A stretch of 64,000 bases of DNA from Siphonodentalium dalli (taxonomy: Eukaryota; Mollusca; Scaphopoda; Gadilida; Siphonodentaliidae), in contig CP136069.1 of assembly GCA_032622095.1 (NCBI GenBank), forward strand, positions 10,122,036 through 10,186,035. The letters run 5' to 3'. The position numbers and the translations under genes are program-made. The notes beneath the pieces are model-generated. The model had not been told where the DNA came from. It worked only from the letters and a program-made list of their open reading frames with translations, and searched no databases. Shown piece after piece: positions 51,740 to 63,700 of this stretch (its first letter is position 1; every line of letters begins with the position of its first letter).

Positions 51740-54184
51740 GATGAGGTTAGGCTGCCTACAGTAACTATGAGGTTAGGCTGCCTACAGTAACTATGAGGTT
51801 TGGCAGCCTACAGTAACTATGAGGTTAGGCTGCCTACAGTAACTATGAGGTTTGGCTGCCTACATTAACGATGAGGTTAGGCTGCCTACAGTAACTATGA
51901 GGTAAGGCTGCCTACAGTAACAATGAGGTTTGGCAGCCTACAGTAACAATGAGGTTTGGCAGCCTACAGTAACTATGAGGTTAGGCTGCCTACAGTAACT
52001 ATGAGGTTTGGCTGCCTACAGTAACTATGAGGTTAGGCTGCCTACAGTAACTACGAGGTTAGGCAGCCTACAGTAACTATGAGGTTAGGCTGCCTACAGT
52101 AACTATGAGGTTAGGCTGCCTACAGTAACTATGAGGTTAGGCAGCCTACAGTAACTATGAGGGTTAGGCTGCCTACAGTAACTATGAGGGTTAGGCTGCC
52201 TACAGTAACTATGAGGTTTGGCAGCCTGCAGTAACTATGAGGTTTGGCTGCCTACAGTAACTATGAGGTTTGGCTGCCTACAGTAACTATGAGGTTAGGC
52301 AGCCTACAGTAACTATGAGGTTAGGCTGCCTACAGTAACAATGAGGTTAGGCTGCCTACAGTAACAATGAGGTTTGGCAGCCTACAGTAACTATGAGGTT
52401 AGGCTGCCTACAGTAACGATGAGGTTAGGCTGCCTACAGTAACTATGAGGGTTAGGCTGCCTACAGTAACTATGAGGTTAGGCAGCCTACAGTAACTATG
52501 AGGTTTGGCTGCCTACAGTAAATATGAGGGTTAGGCTGCCTACAGTAACTATGATGTTTGGCAGCCTACAGTAACTATGAGGTTAGGCAGCCTACAGTAA
52601 ATATGATGGTTAGGCTGCCTACAGTAAATATGAGGTTAGGCAGCCTGCAGTAACTATGAGGTTAGGCTGCCTACAGTAACTATGAGGTTAGGCTGCCTAC
52701 AGTAAATATGAGGGTTAGGCTGCCTACAGTAAATATGAGGTTAGGCTGCCTACAGTAACTATGATGTTAGGCTGCCTACAGTAACTATGAGGTTAGGCTG
52801 CCTACAGTAACTATGATGTTAGGCTGCCTACAGTAACTATGAGGTTAGGCTGCCTACAGTAACTATGATGTTAGGCTGCCTACAGTAACTATGAGGTTAG
52901 GCTGCCTACAGTAAATATGAGGGTTAGGCTGCCTACATTAACTATGAGGTTAGGCTGCCTACAGTAACTATGAGGTTAGGCTGCCTACAGTAACGATGAG
53001 GTTAGGCTGCCTACAGTAACTATGATGTTAGGCTGCCTACAGTAAATATGATGGTTAGGCAGCCTACAGTAACTATGAGGTTAGGCTGCCTACAGTAACT
53101 ATGAGGTTAGGCTGCCTACAGTAACGATGAGGTTAGGCTGCCTACAGTAACTATGAGGTTAGGCTGCCTACAGTAACTATGAGGTTTGGCTGCCTACAGT
53201 AACTATGATGTTTGGCAGCCTACAGTAACTATGAGGTTAGGCTGCCTACAGTAACTATGAGGTTTGGCTGCCTACAGTAACTATGAGGTTTGGCTGCCTA
53301 CAGTAAATATGAGGTTAGGCAGCCTACAGTAACTATGAGGTTTGGCAGCCTACATTAACTATGAGGTTTGGCTGCCTACAGTAACTATGAGGTTTGGCTG
53401 CCTACATTAACTATGAGGTTAGGCAGCCTACAGTAACTATGAGGTTAGGCTGCCTACATTAACTATGAGGTTAGGCTGCCTACAGTAACTATGAGGTTAG
53501 GCTGCCTACAGTAACTATGAGGTTAGGCAGCCTACAGTAACTATGAGGTTAGGCAGCCTGCAGTAACTATGAGGTTAGGCTGCCTGCAGTAACTATGAGG
53601 TTTGGCAGCCTACAGTAACTATGAGGTTAGGCTGCCTACAGTAACTATTAGGTTAGGCTGCCTACAGTAACTATGAGGTTTGGCAGCCTACAGTAACGAT
53701 GAGGTTAGGCAGCCTACAGTAACTATGAGGTTTGGCAGCCTGCAGTAACTATGAGGTTAGGCTGCCTACAGTAACTATGAGGTTAGGCTGCCTACAGTAA
53801 CTATGAGGTTAGGCTGCCTACAGTAACTATGAGGTTAGGCAGCCTACAGTAACTATGAGGTTTGGCAGCCTGCAGTAACTATGAGGTTAGGCTGCCTACA
53901 GTAACAATGAGGTTTGGCAGCCTACAGTAACTATGAGGTTTAGGCAGCCTACAGTAACTATGAGGTTTAGGCAGCCTGCAGTAACTATGAGGTTTAGGCA
54001 GCCTACAGTAACTATGAGGTTTAGGCAGCCTACAGTAACTATGAGGTTTAGGCAGCCTACAGTAACTATGAGGTTTGGCAGCCTGCAGTAACTATGAGGT
54101 TAGGCTGCCTACAGTAACAATGAGGTTTGGCAGCCTACAGTAACTATGAGGTTAGGCAGCCTACAGTAACTATGAGGTTTGGCA

Positions 54185-55090
54185 GCCTGCAGTAACTATG
54201 AGGTTAGGCAGCCTACAGTAACTATGAGGTTAGGCAGCCTACAGTAACTATGAGGTTAGGCAGCCTACAGTAACTATGAGGTTTGGCTGCCTACAGTAAC
54301 TATGAGGTTTGGCAGCCTGCAGTAACTATGAGGTTAGGCAGCCTACAGTAACTATGAGGTTAGGCAGCCTACAGTAACTATGAGGTTAGGCAGCCTACAG
54401 TAACTATGAGGTTAGGCAGCCTACAGTAACTATGAGGTTAGGCAGCCTACAGTAACTATGAGGTTTGGCTGCCTACAGTAACTATGAGGTTTGGCAGCCT
54501 GCAGTAACTATGAGGTTAGGCAGCCTACAGTAACTATGAGGTTAGGCAGCCTACAGTAACTATGAGGTTAGGCAGCCTACAGTAACTATGAGGTTAGGCA
54601 GCCTACAGTAACTATGAGGTTTGGCTGCCTACAGTAACTATGAGGTTTGGCAGCCTACAGTAACTATGAGGTTTGGCTGCCTACAGTAACTATGAGGTTT
54701 GGCAGCCTACAGTAACTATGAGGTTAGGCAGCCTACAGTAAATATGATGGTTAGGCTGCCTGCAGTAACTATGAGGTAAGGCTGCCTACAGTAACTATGA
54801 GGTTAGGCTGCCTACAGTAACTATGAGGTTAGGCTGCCTACATTAACTATGAGGTTTGGCTGCCTACAGTAACTATGAGGTTTGGCTGCCTACAGTAACT
54901 ATGCGGTTAGGCTGCCTACAGTAACTATGAGGTTAGGCAGCCTGCAGTAACTATGAGGTTAGGCAGCCTACAGTAACTATGAGGTTTGGCTGCCTACAGT
55001 AACTATGAGGTTTGGCTGCCTACAGTAACTATGAGGTTAGGCTGCCTACAGTAACTATGAGGTTAGGCAGCCTGCAGTAACTATGAGGTT
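54185..55090. repeat. TGCAG-marked 130- and 182-base repeats
   Basis: GCCTGC occurs at 54185, 54315 and 54497 (130 and 182 bases apart) and at 54940 and 55070 (130 apart). The first group consists of one TTTGGCAGCCTGCAG step followed by three to five TTAGGCAGCC units and a TTTGGCTGCC unit, so copies differ only in how many TTAGGCAGCC units they hold. Confidence 0.82.
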
Positions 55091-57098
55091 AGGCAGCCTA
55101 CAGTAACTATGAGGTTAGGCTGCCTACAGTAACTATGAGGTTAGGCTGCCTACAGTAACTATGAGGTTAGGCTGCCTACAGTAACTATGAGGTTAGGCTG
55201 CCTACAGTAACTATGAGGTAAGGCTGCCTACAGTAACTATGAGGTTTGGCAGCCTACAGTAACTATGAGGTTAGGCTGCCTACAGTAACTATGAGGTTTG
55301 GCAGCCTACAGTAACTATGAGGTTAGGCTGCCTACAGTAACTATTAGGTTAGGCTGCCTACAGTAACTATGAGGTTTGGCTGCCTACAGTAACTATGAGG
55401 TTAGGCAGCCTACAGTAACTATGATGTAAGGCTGCCTACAGTAACTATGAGGTTTGGCTGCCTACAGTAACTATGAGGTTAGGCTGCCTACAGTAACTAT
55501 GAGGTTAGGCAGCCTACAGTAACTATGAGGTTAGGCTGCCTACATTAACTATGAGGTTAGGCTGCCTACAGTAAATATGAGGTAAGGCTGCCTACAGTAA
55601 CTATGAGGTTTGGCAGCCTACAGTAACTATGAGGTTAGGCTGCCTACAGTAACTATGAGGTTTGGCAGCCTACAGTAACTATGAGGTTTGGCAGCCTACA
55701 GTAACTATGAGGTTAGGCTGCCTACAGTAACTATGAGGTTAGGCAGCCTACAGTAACTATGAGGTTAGGCTGCCTACAGTAACTATTAGGTTAGGCTGCC
55801 TACAGTAACTATGAGGTTAGGCTGCCTACAGTAACTATGAGGTTTGGCAGCCTACAGTAACTATGAGGTTAGGCTGCCTACAGTAACTATGAGGTAAGGC
55901 TGCCTACAGTAACTATGAGGTTTGGCACCCTACAGTAACTATGAGGTTTGGCAGCCTACAGTAACTATGAGGTTTGGCAGCCTACAGTAACTATGAGGTT
56001 AGGCTGCCTACAGTAACTATGAGGTTAGGCAGCCTACAGTAACTATGAGGTTAGGCTGCCTACATTAACTATTAGGTTAGGCTGCCTACAGTAACTATGA
56101 GGTTAGGCTGCCTACAGTAACTATGAGGTTTGGCAGCCTACAGTAACTATGAGGTTAGGCTGCCTACAGTAACTATTAGGTTAGGCTGCCTACAGTAACT
56201 ATGAGGTTAGGCTGCCTACAGTAACTATGAGGTTAGGCTGCCTACAGTAACTATGAGGTTTGGCAGCCTACAGTAACTATGAGGTTTGGCTGCCTACAGT
56301 AACTATGAGGTTTGGCAGCCTACAGTAACTATGAGGTTAGGCTGCCTACAGTAACTATGAGGTTAGGCTGCCTACAGTAACTATGAGGTTAGGCTGCCTA
56401 CAGTAACTATGAGGTTTGGCAGCCTACAGTAACTATGAGGTTAGGCTGCCTACAGTAACTATTAGGTTAGGCTGCCTACAGTAACTATGAGGTTAGGCTG
56501 CCTACAGTAACTATGAGGTTAGGCTGCCTACAGTAACTATGAGGTTTGGCAGCCTACAGTAACTATGAGGTTTGGCTGCCTACAGTAACTATGAGGTTTG
56601 GCAGCCTACAGTAACTATGAGGTTAGGCTGCCTACAGTAACTATGAGGTAAGGCTGCCTACAGTAACTATGAGGTTTGGCAGCCTACAGTAACTATGAGG
56701 TTAGGCAGCCTACAGTAACTATGATGGTTAGGCTGCCTACAGTAACTATGAGGTTTGGCTGCCTACAGTAACAATGAGGTTAGGCTGCCTACAGTAACTA
56801 TTAGGTTAGGCTGCCTACAGTAACTATGAGGTTAGGCAGCCTACAGTAAATATGAGGTTAGGCAGCCTACAGTAACTATGAGGTTAGGCTGCCTACAGTA
56901 ACTATGAGGTTTGGCAGCCTACAGTAACTATGAGGTTTGGCAGCCTACAGTAACTATGAGGTTTGGCAGCCTACAGTAACTATGAGGTTAGGCTGCCTAC
57001 AGTAACTATGAGGTAAGGCTGCCTACAGTAACTATGAGGTTAGGCTGCCTACAGTAACTATGAGGTTTGGCAGCCTACAGTAACTATGATGTTAGGCT

Positions 57099-58664
57099 GC
57101 CTGCAGTAACTATGAGGTTAGGCTGCCTACAGTAACTATGAGGTTAGGCTGCCTACAGTAACTATGATGTTAGGCTGCCTACAGTAACTATGAGGTTTGG
57201 CAGCCTACAGTAACTATGATGTTAGGCTGCCTGCAGTAACTATGAGGTTAGGCAGCCTACAGTAACTATGAGGTTAGGCTGCCTACAGTAACTATGAGGT
57301 AAGGCTGCCTACAGTAACTATGAGGTTAGGCAGCCTACAGTAACTATGATGTTAGGCTGCCTGCAGTAACTATGAGGTTAGGCTGCCTACAGTAACTATG
57401 AGGTTTGGCAGCCTACAGTAACTATGATGTTAGGCTGCCTGCAGTAACTATGAGGTTAGGCAGCCTACAGTAACTATGAGGTTAGGCTGCCTACAGTAAC
57501 TATGAGGTAAGGCTGCCTACAGTAACTATGAGGTTAGGCTGCCTACAGTAACTATGAGGTTTGGCAGCCTACAGTAACTATGATGTTAGGCTGCCTGCAG
57601 TAACTATGAGGTTAGGCAGCCTACAGTAACTATGAGGTTAGGCTGCCTACAGTAACTATGAGGTAAGGCTGCCTACAGTAACTATGAGGTTAGGCTGCCT
57701 ACAGTAACTATGAGGTTTGGCAGCCTACAGTAACTATGATGTTAGGCTGCCTGCAGTAACTATGAGGTTAGGCTGCCTACAGTAACTATGAGGTTAGGCT
57801 GCCTACAGTAACTATGAGGTTTGGCAGCCTACAGTAACTATGAGGTTAGGCAGCCTACAGTAACTATGAGGTTAGGCTGCCTACAGTAACTATGAGGTTT
57901 GGCAGCCTACAGTAACTATGAGGTAAGGCTGCCTACAGTAACTATGAGGTTAGGCAGCCTACAGTAACTATGAGGTTAGGCAGCCTACAGTAACTATGAG
58001 GTTAGGCAGCCTACAGTAACTATGAGGTTTGGCAGCCTGCAGTAACTATGAGGTTAGGCTGCCTACAGTAACTATGAGGTTTGGCAGCCTACAGTAACTA
58101 TGAGGTTTGGCAGCCTACAGTAACTATGAGGTTTGGCAGCCTACAGTAACTATGAGGTTAGGCTGCCTACAGTAACTATGAGGTAAGGCTGCCTACAGTA
58201 ACTATGATGTTAGGCTGCCTGCAGTAACTATGAGGTTAGGCTGCCTACAGTAACTATGAGGTTAGGCTGCCTACAGTAACTATGAGGTTTGGCAGCCTAC
58301 AGTAACTATGAGGTTAGGCAGCCTACAGTAACTATGAGGTTAGGCTGCCTACAGTAACTATGAGGTTTGGCAGCCTACAGTAACTATGAGGTAAGGCTGC
58401 CTACAGTAACTATGAGGTTTGGCTGCCTACAGTAACTATGAGGTTTGGCAGCCTACAGTAACTATGAGGTTTGGCAGCCTACAGTAACTATGAGGTTAGG
58501 CTGCCTACAGTAACTATGAGGTTAGGCTGCCTACAGTAACTATGAGGTTAGGCTGCCTACAGTAACTATGAGGTTAGGCTGCCTACAGTAACTATGAGGT
58601 TAGGCAGCCTACAGTAACTATGAGGTTAGGCAGCCTACAGTAACTATGATGTTAGGCTGCCTGC
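57099..58664. repeat. GATGTTAGGCTGCCTGCAG-marked multi-period block
   Basis: The marker GCCTGC, always after GATGTTAGGCT, is at 57099, 57229, 57359, 57437, 57593, 57749, 58217 and 58659. Spacings are 130, 130, 78, 156, 156, 468 and 442 bases, all exact multiples of 26. In most copies the units around it include GAGGTTTGGCAGCC before and GAGGTAAGGCTGCC after. Confidence 0.85.
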
Positions 58665-59533
58665 AGTAACTATGAGGTTAGGCTGCCTACAGTAACTATG
58701 AGGTTAGGCTGCCTACAGTAACTATGAGGTTTGGCAGCCTACAGTAACTATGAGGTTTGGCTGCCTACAGTAACTATGAGGTAAGGCTGCCTACAGTAAC
58801 TATGAGGGTTAGGCAGCCTACAGTAACTATGAGGTTAGGCTGCCTACAGTAACTATGAGGTTAGGCTGCCTACATTAACTATGAGGTTAGGCTGCCTACA
58901 GTAACTATGAGGGTTGGCTGCCTACAGTAACTATGAGGTTAGGCTGCCTACAGTAACTATGAGGTTAGGCTGCCTACATTAACTATGAGGTTAGGCTGCC
59001 TACAGTAACTATTAGGTTAGGCTGCCTACAGTAACTATGAGGTAAGGCTGCCTACAGTAACTATGAGGTTAGGCTGCCTACAGTAACTATGAGGTAAGGC
59101 TGCCTACAGTAACTATTAGGTTAGGCTGCCTACAGTAACTATGAGGTAAGGCTGCCTACAGTAACTATGAGGTTAGGCAGCCTACAGTAACTATGAGGTT
59201 AGGCTGCCTACAGTAACTATGAGGTTTGGCTGCCTACAGTAACTATGAGGTTAGGCAGCCTACAGTAACTATGAGGTTAGGCTGCCTACAGTAACTATGA
59301 GGTTTGGCTGCCTACAGTAACTATGATGTTAGGCAGCCTACATTAACGATGAGGTTAGGCTGCCTACAGTAACTATGAGGTTAGGCTGCCTACAGTAACT
59401 ATGAGGTTTGGCTGCCTACAGTAACTATGAGGTTAGGCAGCCTACAGTAACTATGAGGTTAGGCAGCCTACAGTAACGATGAGGGTTTGGCTGCCTACAG
59501 TAACTATGAGGTTAGGCAGCCTACAGTAACGAT

Positions 59534-59848
59534 GAGGGTTTGGCTGCCTACAGTAACTATGAGGTTAGGCTGCCTACAGTAACTATGAGGTTAGGCTGCC
59601 TACATTAACAATGAGGTTAGGCTGCCTACAGTAACGATGAGGGTTTGGCTGCCTACAGTAACTATGAGGTTAGGCTGCCTACAGTAACTATGAGGTTAGG
59701 CTGCCTACATTAACAATGAGGTTAGGCAGCCTACAGTAACGATGAGGGTTTGGCTGCCTACAGTAACTATGAGGTTAGGCTGCCTACAGTAACTATGAGG
59801 TTAGGCTGCCTACATTAACAATGAGGTTAGGCAGCCTACATTAACTAT
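59534..59848. repeat. 105-base four-unit repeat, three copies
   Basis: CGATGAGGGTTTGG recurs with GAGGG at 59534, 59639 and 59744, 105 bases apart (one 27-base and three 26-base units). Each is followed by two GAGGTTAGGCTGCC units and a CATTAACAATG unit. Copies differ in the A or T of the last GGCWGCC. A partial copy starts at 59481. Confidence 0.86.
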
Positions 59849-60150
59849 GAGGTTAGGCTGCCTACAGTAACTATGATGTTAGGCTGCCTACAGTAACTAT
59901 GATGTTAGGCTGCCTACAGTAACTATGAGGTTTGGCTGCCTACAGTAACTATGAGGTTTGGCAGCCTACAGTAACTATGAGGTTTGGCTGCCTACAGTAA
60001 CTATGAGGTTAGGCAGCCTACAGTAACTATGAGGTTAGGCTGCCTACAGTAACTATGAGGTTAGGCAGCCTGCAGTAACTATGAGGTTTGGCTGCCTACA
60101 GTAACTATGAGGTTAGGCAGCCTACAGTAACTATGAGGTTTGGCTGCCTA

Positions 60151-60720
60151 CATTAACGATGAGGTTAGGCTGCCTACAGTAACTATGAGGTTTGGCAGCC
60201 TACAGTAACTATGAGGTTTAGGCAGCCTACAGTAACTATGAGGTTTGGCTGCCTATAGTAACTATGAGGTTAGGCTGCCTACAGTAACTATGAGGTTAGG
60301 CTGCCTACAGTAACTATGAGGTTTGGCTGCCTACAGTAACTATGAGGTTTGGCAGCCTACAGTAACTATGAGGTTTGGCTGCCTATAGTAACTATGAGGT
60401 TTGGCTGCCTACATTAACGATGAGGTTAGGCTGCCTACAGTAACTATGAGGTTTGGCAGCCTACAGTAACTATGAGGTTTAGGCAGCCTACAGTAACTAT
60501 GAGGTTTAGGCAGCCTACAGTAACTATGAGGTTTGGCTGCCTATAGTAACTATGAGGTTAGGCTGCCTACAGTAACTATGAGGTTAGGCTGCCTACAGTA
60601 ACTATGAGGTTTGGCTGCCTACAGTAACTATGAGGTTTGGCAGCCTACAGTAACTATGAGGTTTGGCTGCCTACAGTAACTATGAGGTTTGGCTGCCTAT
60701 AGTAACTATGAGGTTAGGCT
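60151..60720. repeat. CCTATAG-marked block with 261-base duplication
   Basis: CATTAACGATG at 60151 and 60412 are 261 bases apart and are followed by the same order of units (TTTGGCAGCC, TTTAGGCAGCC, TTTGGCTGCC). The private C-to-T variant TATAG lies at 60254, 60384, 60542 and 60698, spaced 130, 158 and 156 bases. I saw it nowhere else, so it arose and was copied within about 450 bases. Confidence 0.85.
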
Positions 60721-63700
60721 GCCTACAGTAACTATGAGGTTAGGCTGCCTACAGTAACTATGAGGTTTGGCTGCCTACAGTAACTATGAGGTTTGGCAGC
60801 CTACAGTAACTATGAGGTTAGGCTGCCTACAGTAACTATGAGGTTAGGCTGCCTACATTAACGATGAGGTTAGGCTGCCTACAGTAACTATGATGTTAGG
60901 CTGCCTACAGTAACTATGAGGTTAGGCTGCCTACAGTAACTATGAGGTTAGGCAGCCTACAGTAACTATGAGGTTAGGCAGCCTACAGTAACTATGAGGT
61001 TAGGCAGCCTACAGTAACGATGAGGTTTGGCAGCCTACAGTAACTATGAGGTTTGGCTGCCTACAGTAACTATGAGGTTTGGCTGCCTACAGTAACTATG
61101 AGGTTAGGCTGCCTACAGTAACTATGAGGTTTGGCTGCCTACAGTAAATATGAGGTTAGGCAGCCTACAGTAACAATGAGGTTAGGCTGCCTACAGTAAC
61201 TATGAGGTTAGGCTGCCTACAGTAACTATGATGGTTAGGCTGCCTACAGTAACTATGAGGTTAGGCTGCCTACAGTAACTATGAGGTTTGGCTGCCTACA
61301 GTAACTATGAGGTTAGGCTGCCTACAGTAACTATGAGGTTTGGCTGCCTACAGTAACTATGAGGTTAGGCAGCCTACAGTAACAATGAGGTTAGGCTGCC
61401 TACAGTAACTATGAGGTTAGGCTGCCTACAGTAACTATGAGGTTAGGCTGCCTACAGTAACGATGAGGTTAGGCTGCCTACAGTAACTATGAGGTTAGGC
61501 TGCCTACAGTAACTATGAGGTTAGGCTGCCTACAGTAACGATGAGGTTAGGCAGCCTACAGTAACTATGAGGTTAGGCTGCCTACAGTAACTATGAGGTT
61601 AGGCTGCCTACAGTAACTATGAGGTTAGGCTGCCTACAGTAACTATGAGGTTAGGCTGCCTACAGTAACGATGAGGTTAGGCTGCCTACAGTAACGATGA
61701 GGTTAGGCTGCCTACAGTAACGATGAGGTTAGGCTGCCTACAGTAACTATGAGGTTAGGCTGCCTACAGTAACTATGAGGTTAGGCTGCCTACAGTAACT
61801 ATGAGGTTAGGCAGCCTACAGTAACAATGAGGTTAGGCTGCCTACAGTAACTATGAGGTTAGGCTGCCTACAGTAACTATGAGGTTAGGCTGCCTACAGT
61901 AACTATGAGGTTAGGCTGCCTACAGTAACTATGAGGTTAGGCTGCCTACAGTAACTATGAGGTTAGGCTGCCTACAGTAACTATGATGGTTAGGCTGCCT
62001 ACAGTAACTATGAGGTTAGGCTGCCTACAGTAACTATGAGGTTAGGCAGCCTACAGTAACTATGATGTTAGGCTGCCTACAGTAAATATGATGGTTAGGC
62101 TGCCTACAGTAACTATGAGGGTTAGGCTGCCTACAGTAACTATGAGGTTTGGCTGCCTACAGTAACTATGATGTTAGGCTGCCTACAGTAACTATGAGGT
62201 TAGGCTGCCTACAGTAACTATGAGGTTTGGCTGCCTACAGTAACTATGAGGTTAGGCTGCCTACAGTAACAATGAGGTTAGGCTGCCTACAGTAACTATG
62301 AGGTTAGGCTGCCTACAGTAACAATGAGGTTAGGCTGCCTACAGTAACTATGAGGTTAGGCTGCCTACAGTAACTATGAGGTTAGGCTGCCTACAGTAAC
62401 TATGAGGTTAGGCTGCCTACAGTAACTATGAGGTTAGGCTGCCTACAGTAACTATGAGGTTAGGCTGCCTACAGTAACTATGAGGTTAGGCAGCCTACAG
62501 TAACTATGAGGTTTGGCTGCCTACAGTAACTATGAGGTTAGGCTGCCTACAGTAACTATGAGGTTAGGCAGCCTACAGTAACTATGAGGTTAGGCAGCCT
62601 ACAGTAACTATGATGTTAGGCTGCCTACAGTAACTATGAGGTTAGGCAGCCTACAGTAACTATGAGGTTTGGCTGCCTACAGTAACTATGAGGTTAGGCT
62701 GCCTACAGTAACTATGAGGTTAGGCTGCCTACAGTAACTATGAGGTTAGGCAGCCTACAGTAACTATGATGTTAGGCTGCCTACAGTAACTATGAGGTTA
62801 GGCAGCCTACAGTAACTATGAGGTTTGGCAGCCTACAGTAACTATGAGGTTAGGCTGCCTACAGTAACTATGAGGTTAGGCTGCCTACAGTAACTATGAG
62901 GTTTGGCTGCCTACAGTAACTATGAGGTTAGGCAGCCTACAGTAACTATGAGGTTAGGCTGCCTACAGTAACTATGAGGTTTGGCTGCCTACAGTAACTA
63001 TGAGGTTAGGCTGCCTACAGTAACTATGAGGTTAGGCAGCCTACAGTAACTATGAGGTTTGGCTGCCTACAGTAACTATGAGGTTAGGCTGCCTACAGTA
63101 ACTATGAGGTAAGGCTGCCTACAGTAACTATGAGGTTAGGCAGCCTGCAGTAACTATGAGGTTAGGCAGCCTACAGTAACAATGAGGTTAGGCTGCCTAC
63201 AGTAACTATGAGGTTAGGCAGCCTACAGTAACTATGAGGTTTGGCTGCCTACAGTAACTATGAGGTTAGGCTGCCTACATTAACTATGAGGTTAGGCTGC
63301 CTACAGTAACTATGAGGTTAGGCTGCCTACAGTAACTATGAGGTTAGGCAGCCTACAGTAACGATGAGGTAAGGCAGCCTACAGTAACTATGAGGTTAGG
63401 CTGCCTACAGTAACAATGAGGTTAGGCTGCCTACAGTAACAATGAGGTTAGGCAGCCTACAGTAACGATGAGGTTAGGCTGCCTACAGTAACGATGAGGT
63501 TAGGCAGCCTACAGTAACAATGAGGTTAGGCTGCCTACAGTAACGATGAGGTAAGGCAGCCTACAGTAACTATGAGGTTAGGCTGCCTACAGTAACTATG
63601 AGGTTAGGCTGCCTACAGTAACTATGAGGTTAGGCAGCCTGCAGTAACTATGAGGTTAGGCTGCCTACAGTAACAATGAGGGTTTGGCTGCCTACAGTAA

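Larger units (their letters stand above)
48300..54700. repeat. TTAGGCTGCC domain with TTTGG and CGATG/CAATG blocks
   Basis: GAGGTTAGGCTGCC is the majority form, with TTTGG units in clusters. Variants include CAATG (49.75-49.83 and 51.92-51.95 kb), CGATG (51.24-51.74 kb), GAGGGTTAGG (50.15-50.73 kb and 52.16-52.92 kb) and a last TTTTGGCTGCC unit at about 49155. From 53.9 to 54.07 kb there is an island of TTTAGGCAGCC units like those of the 14-22 kb zone. Boundaries are approximate. Confidence 0.83.
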
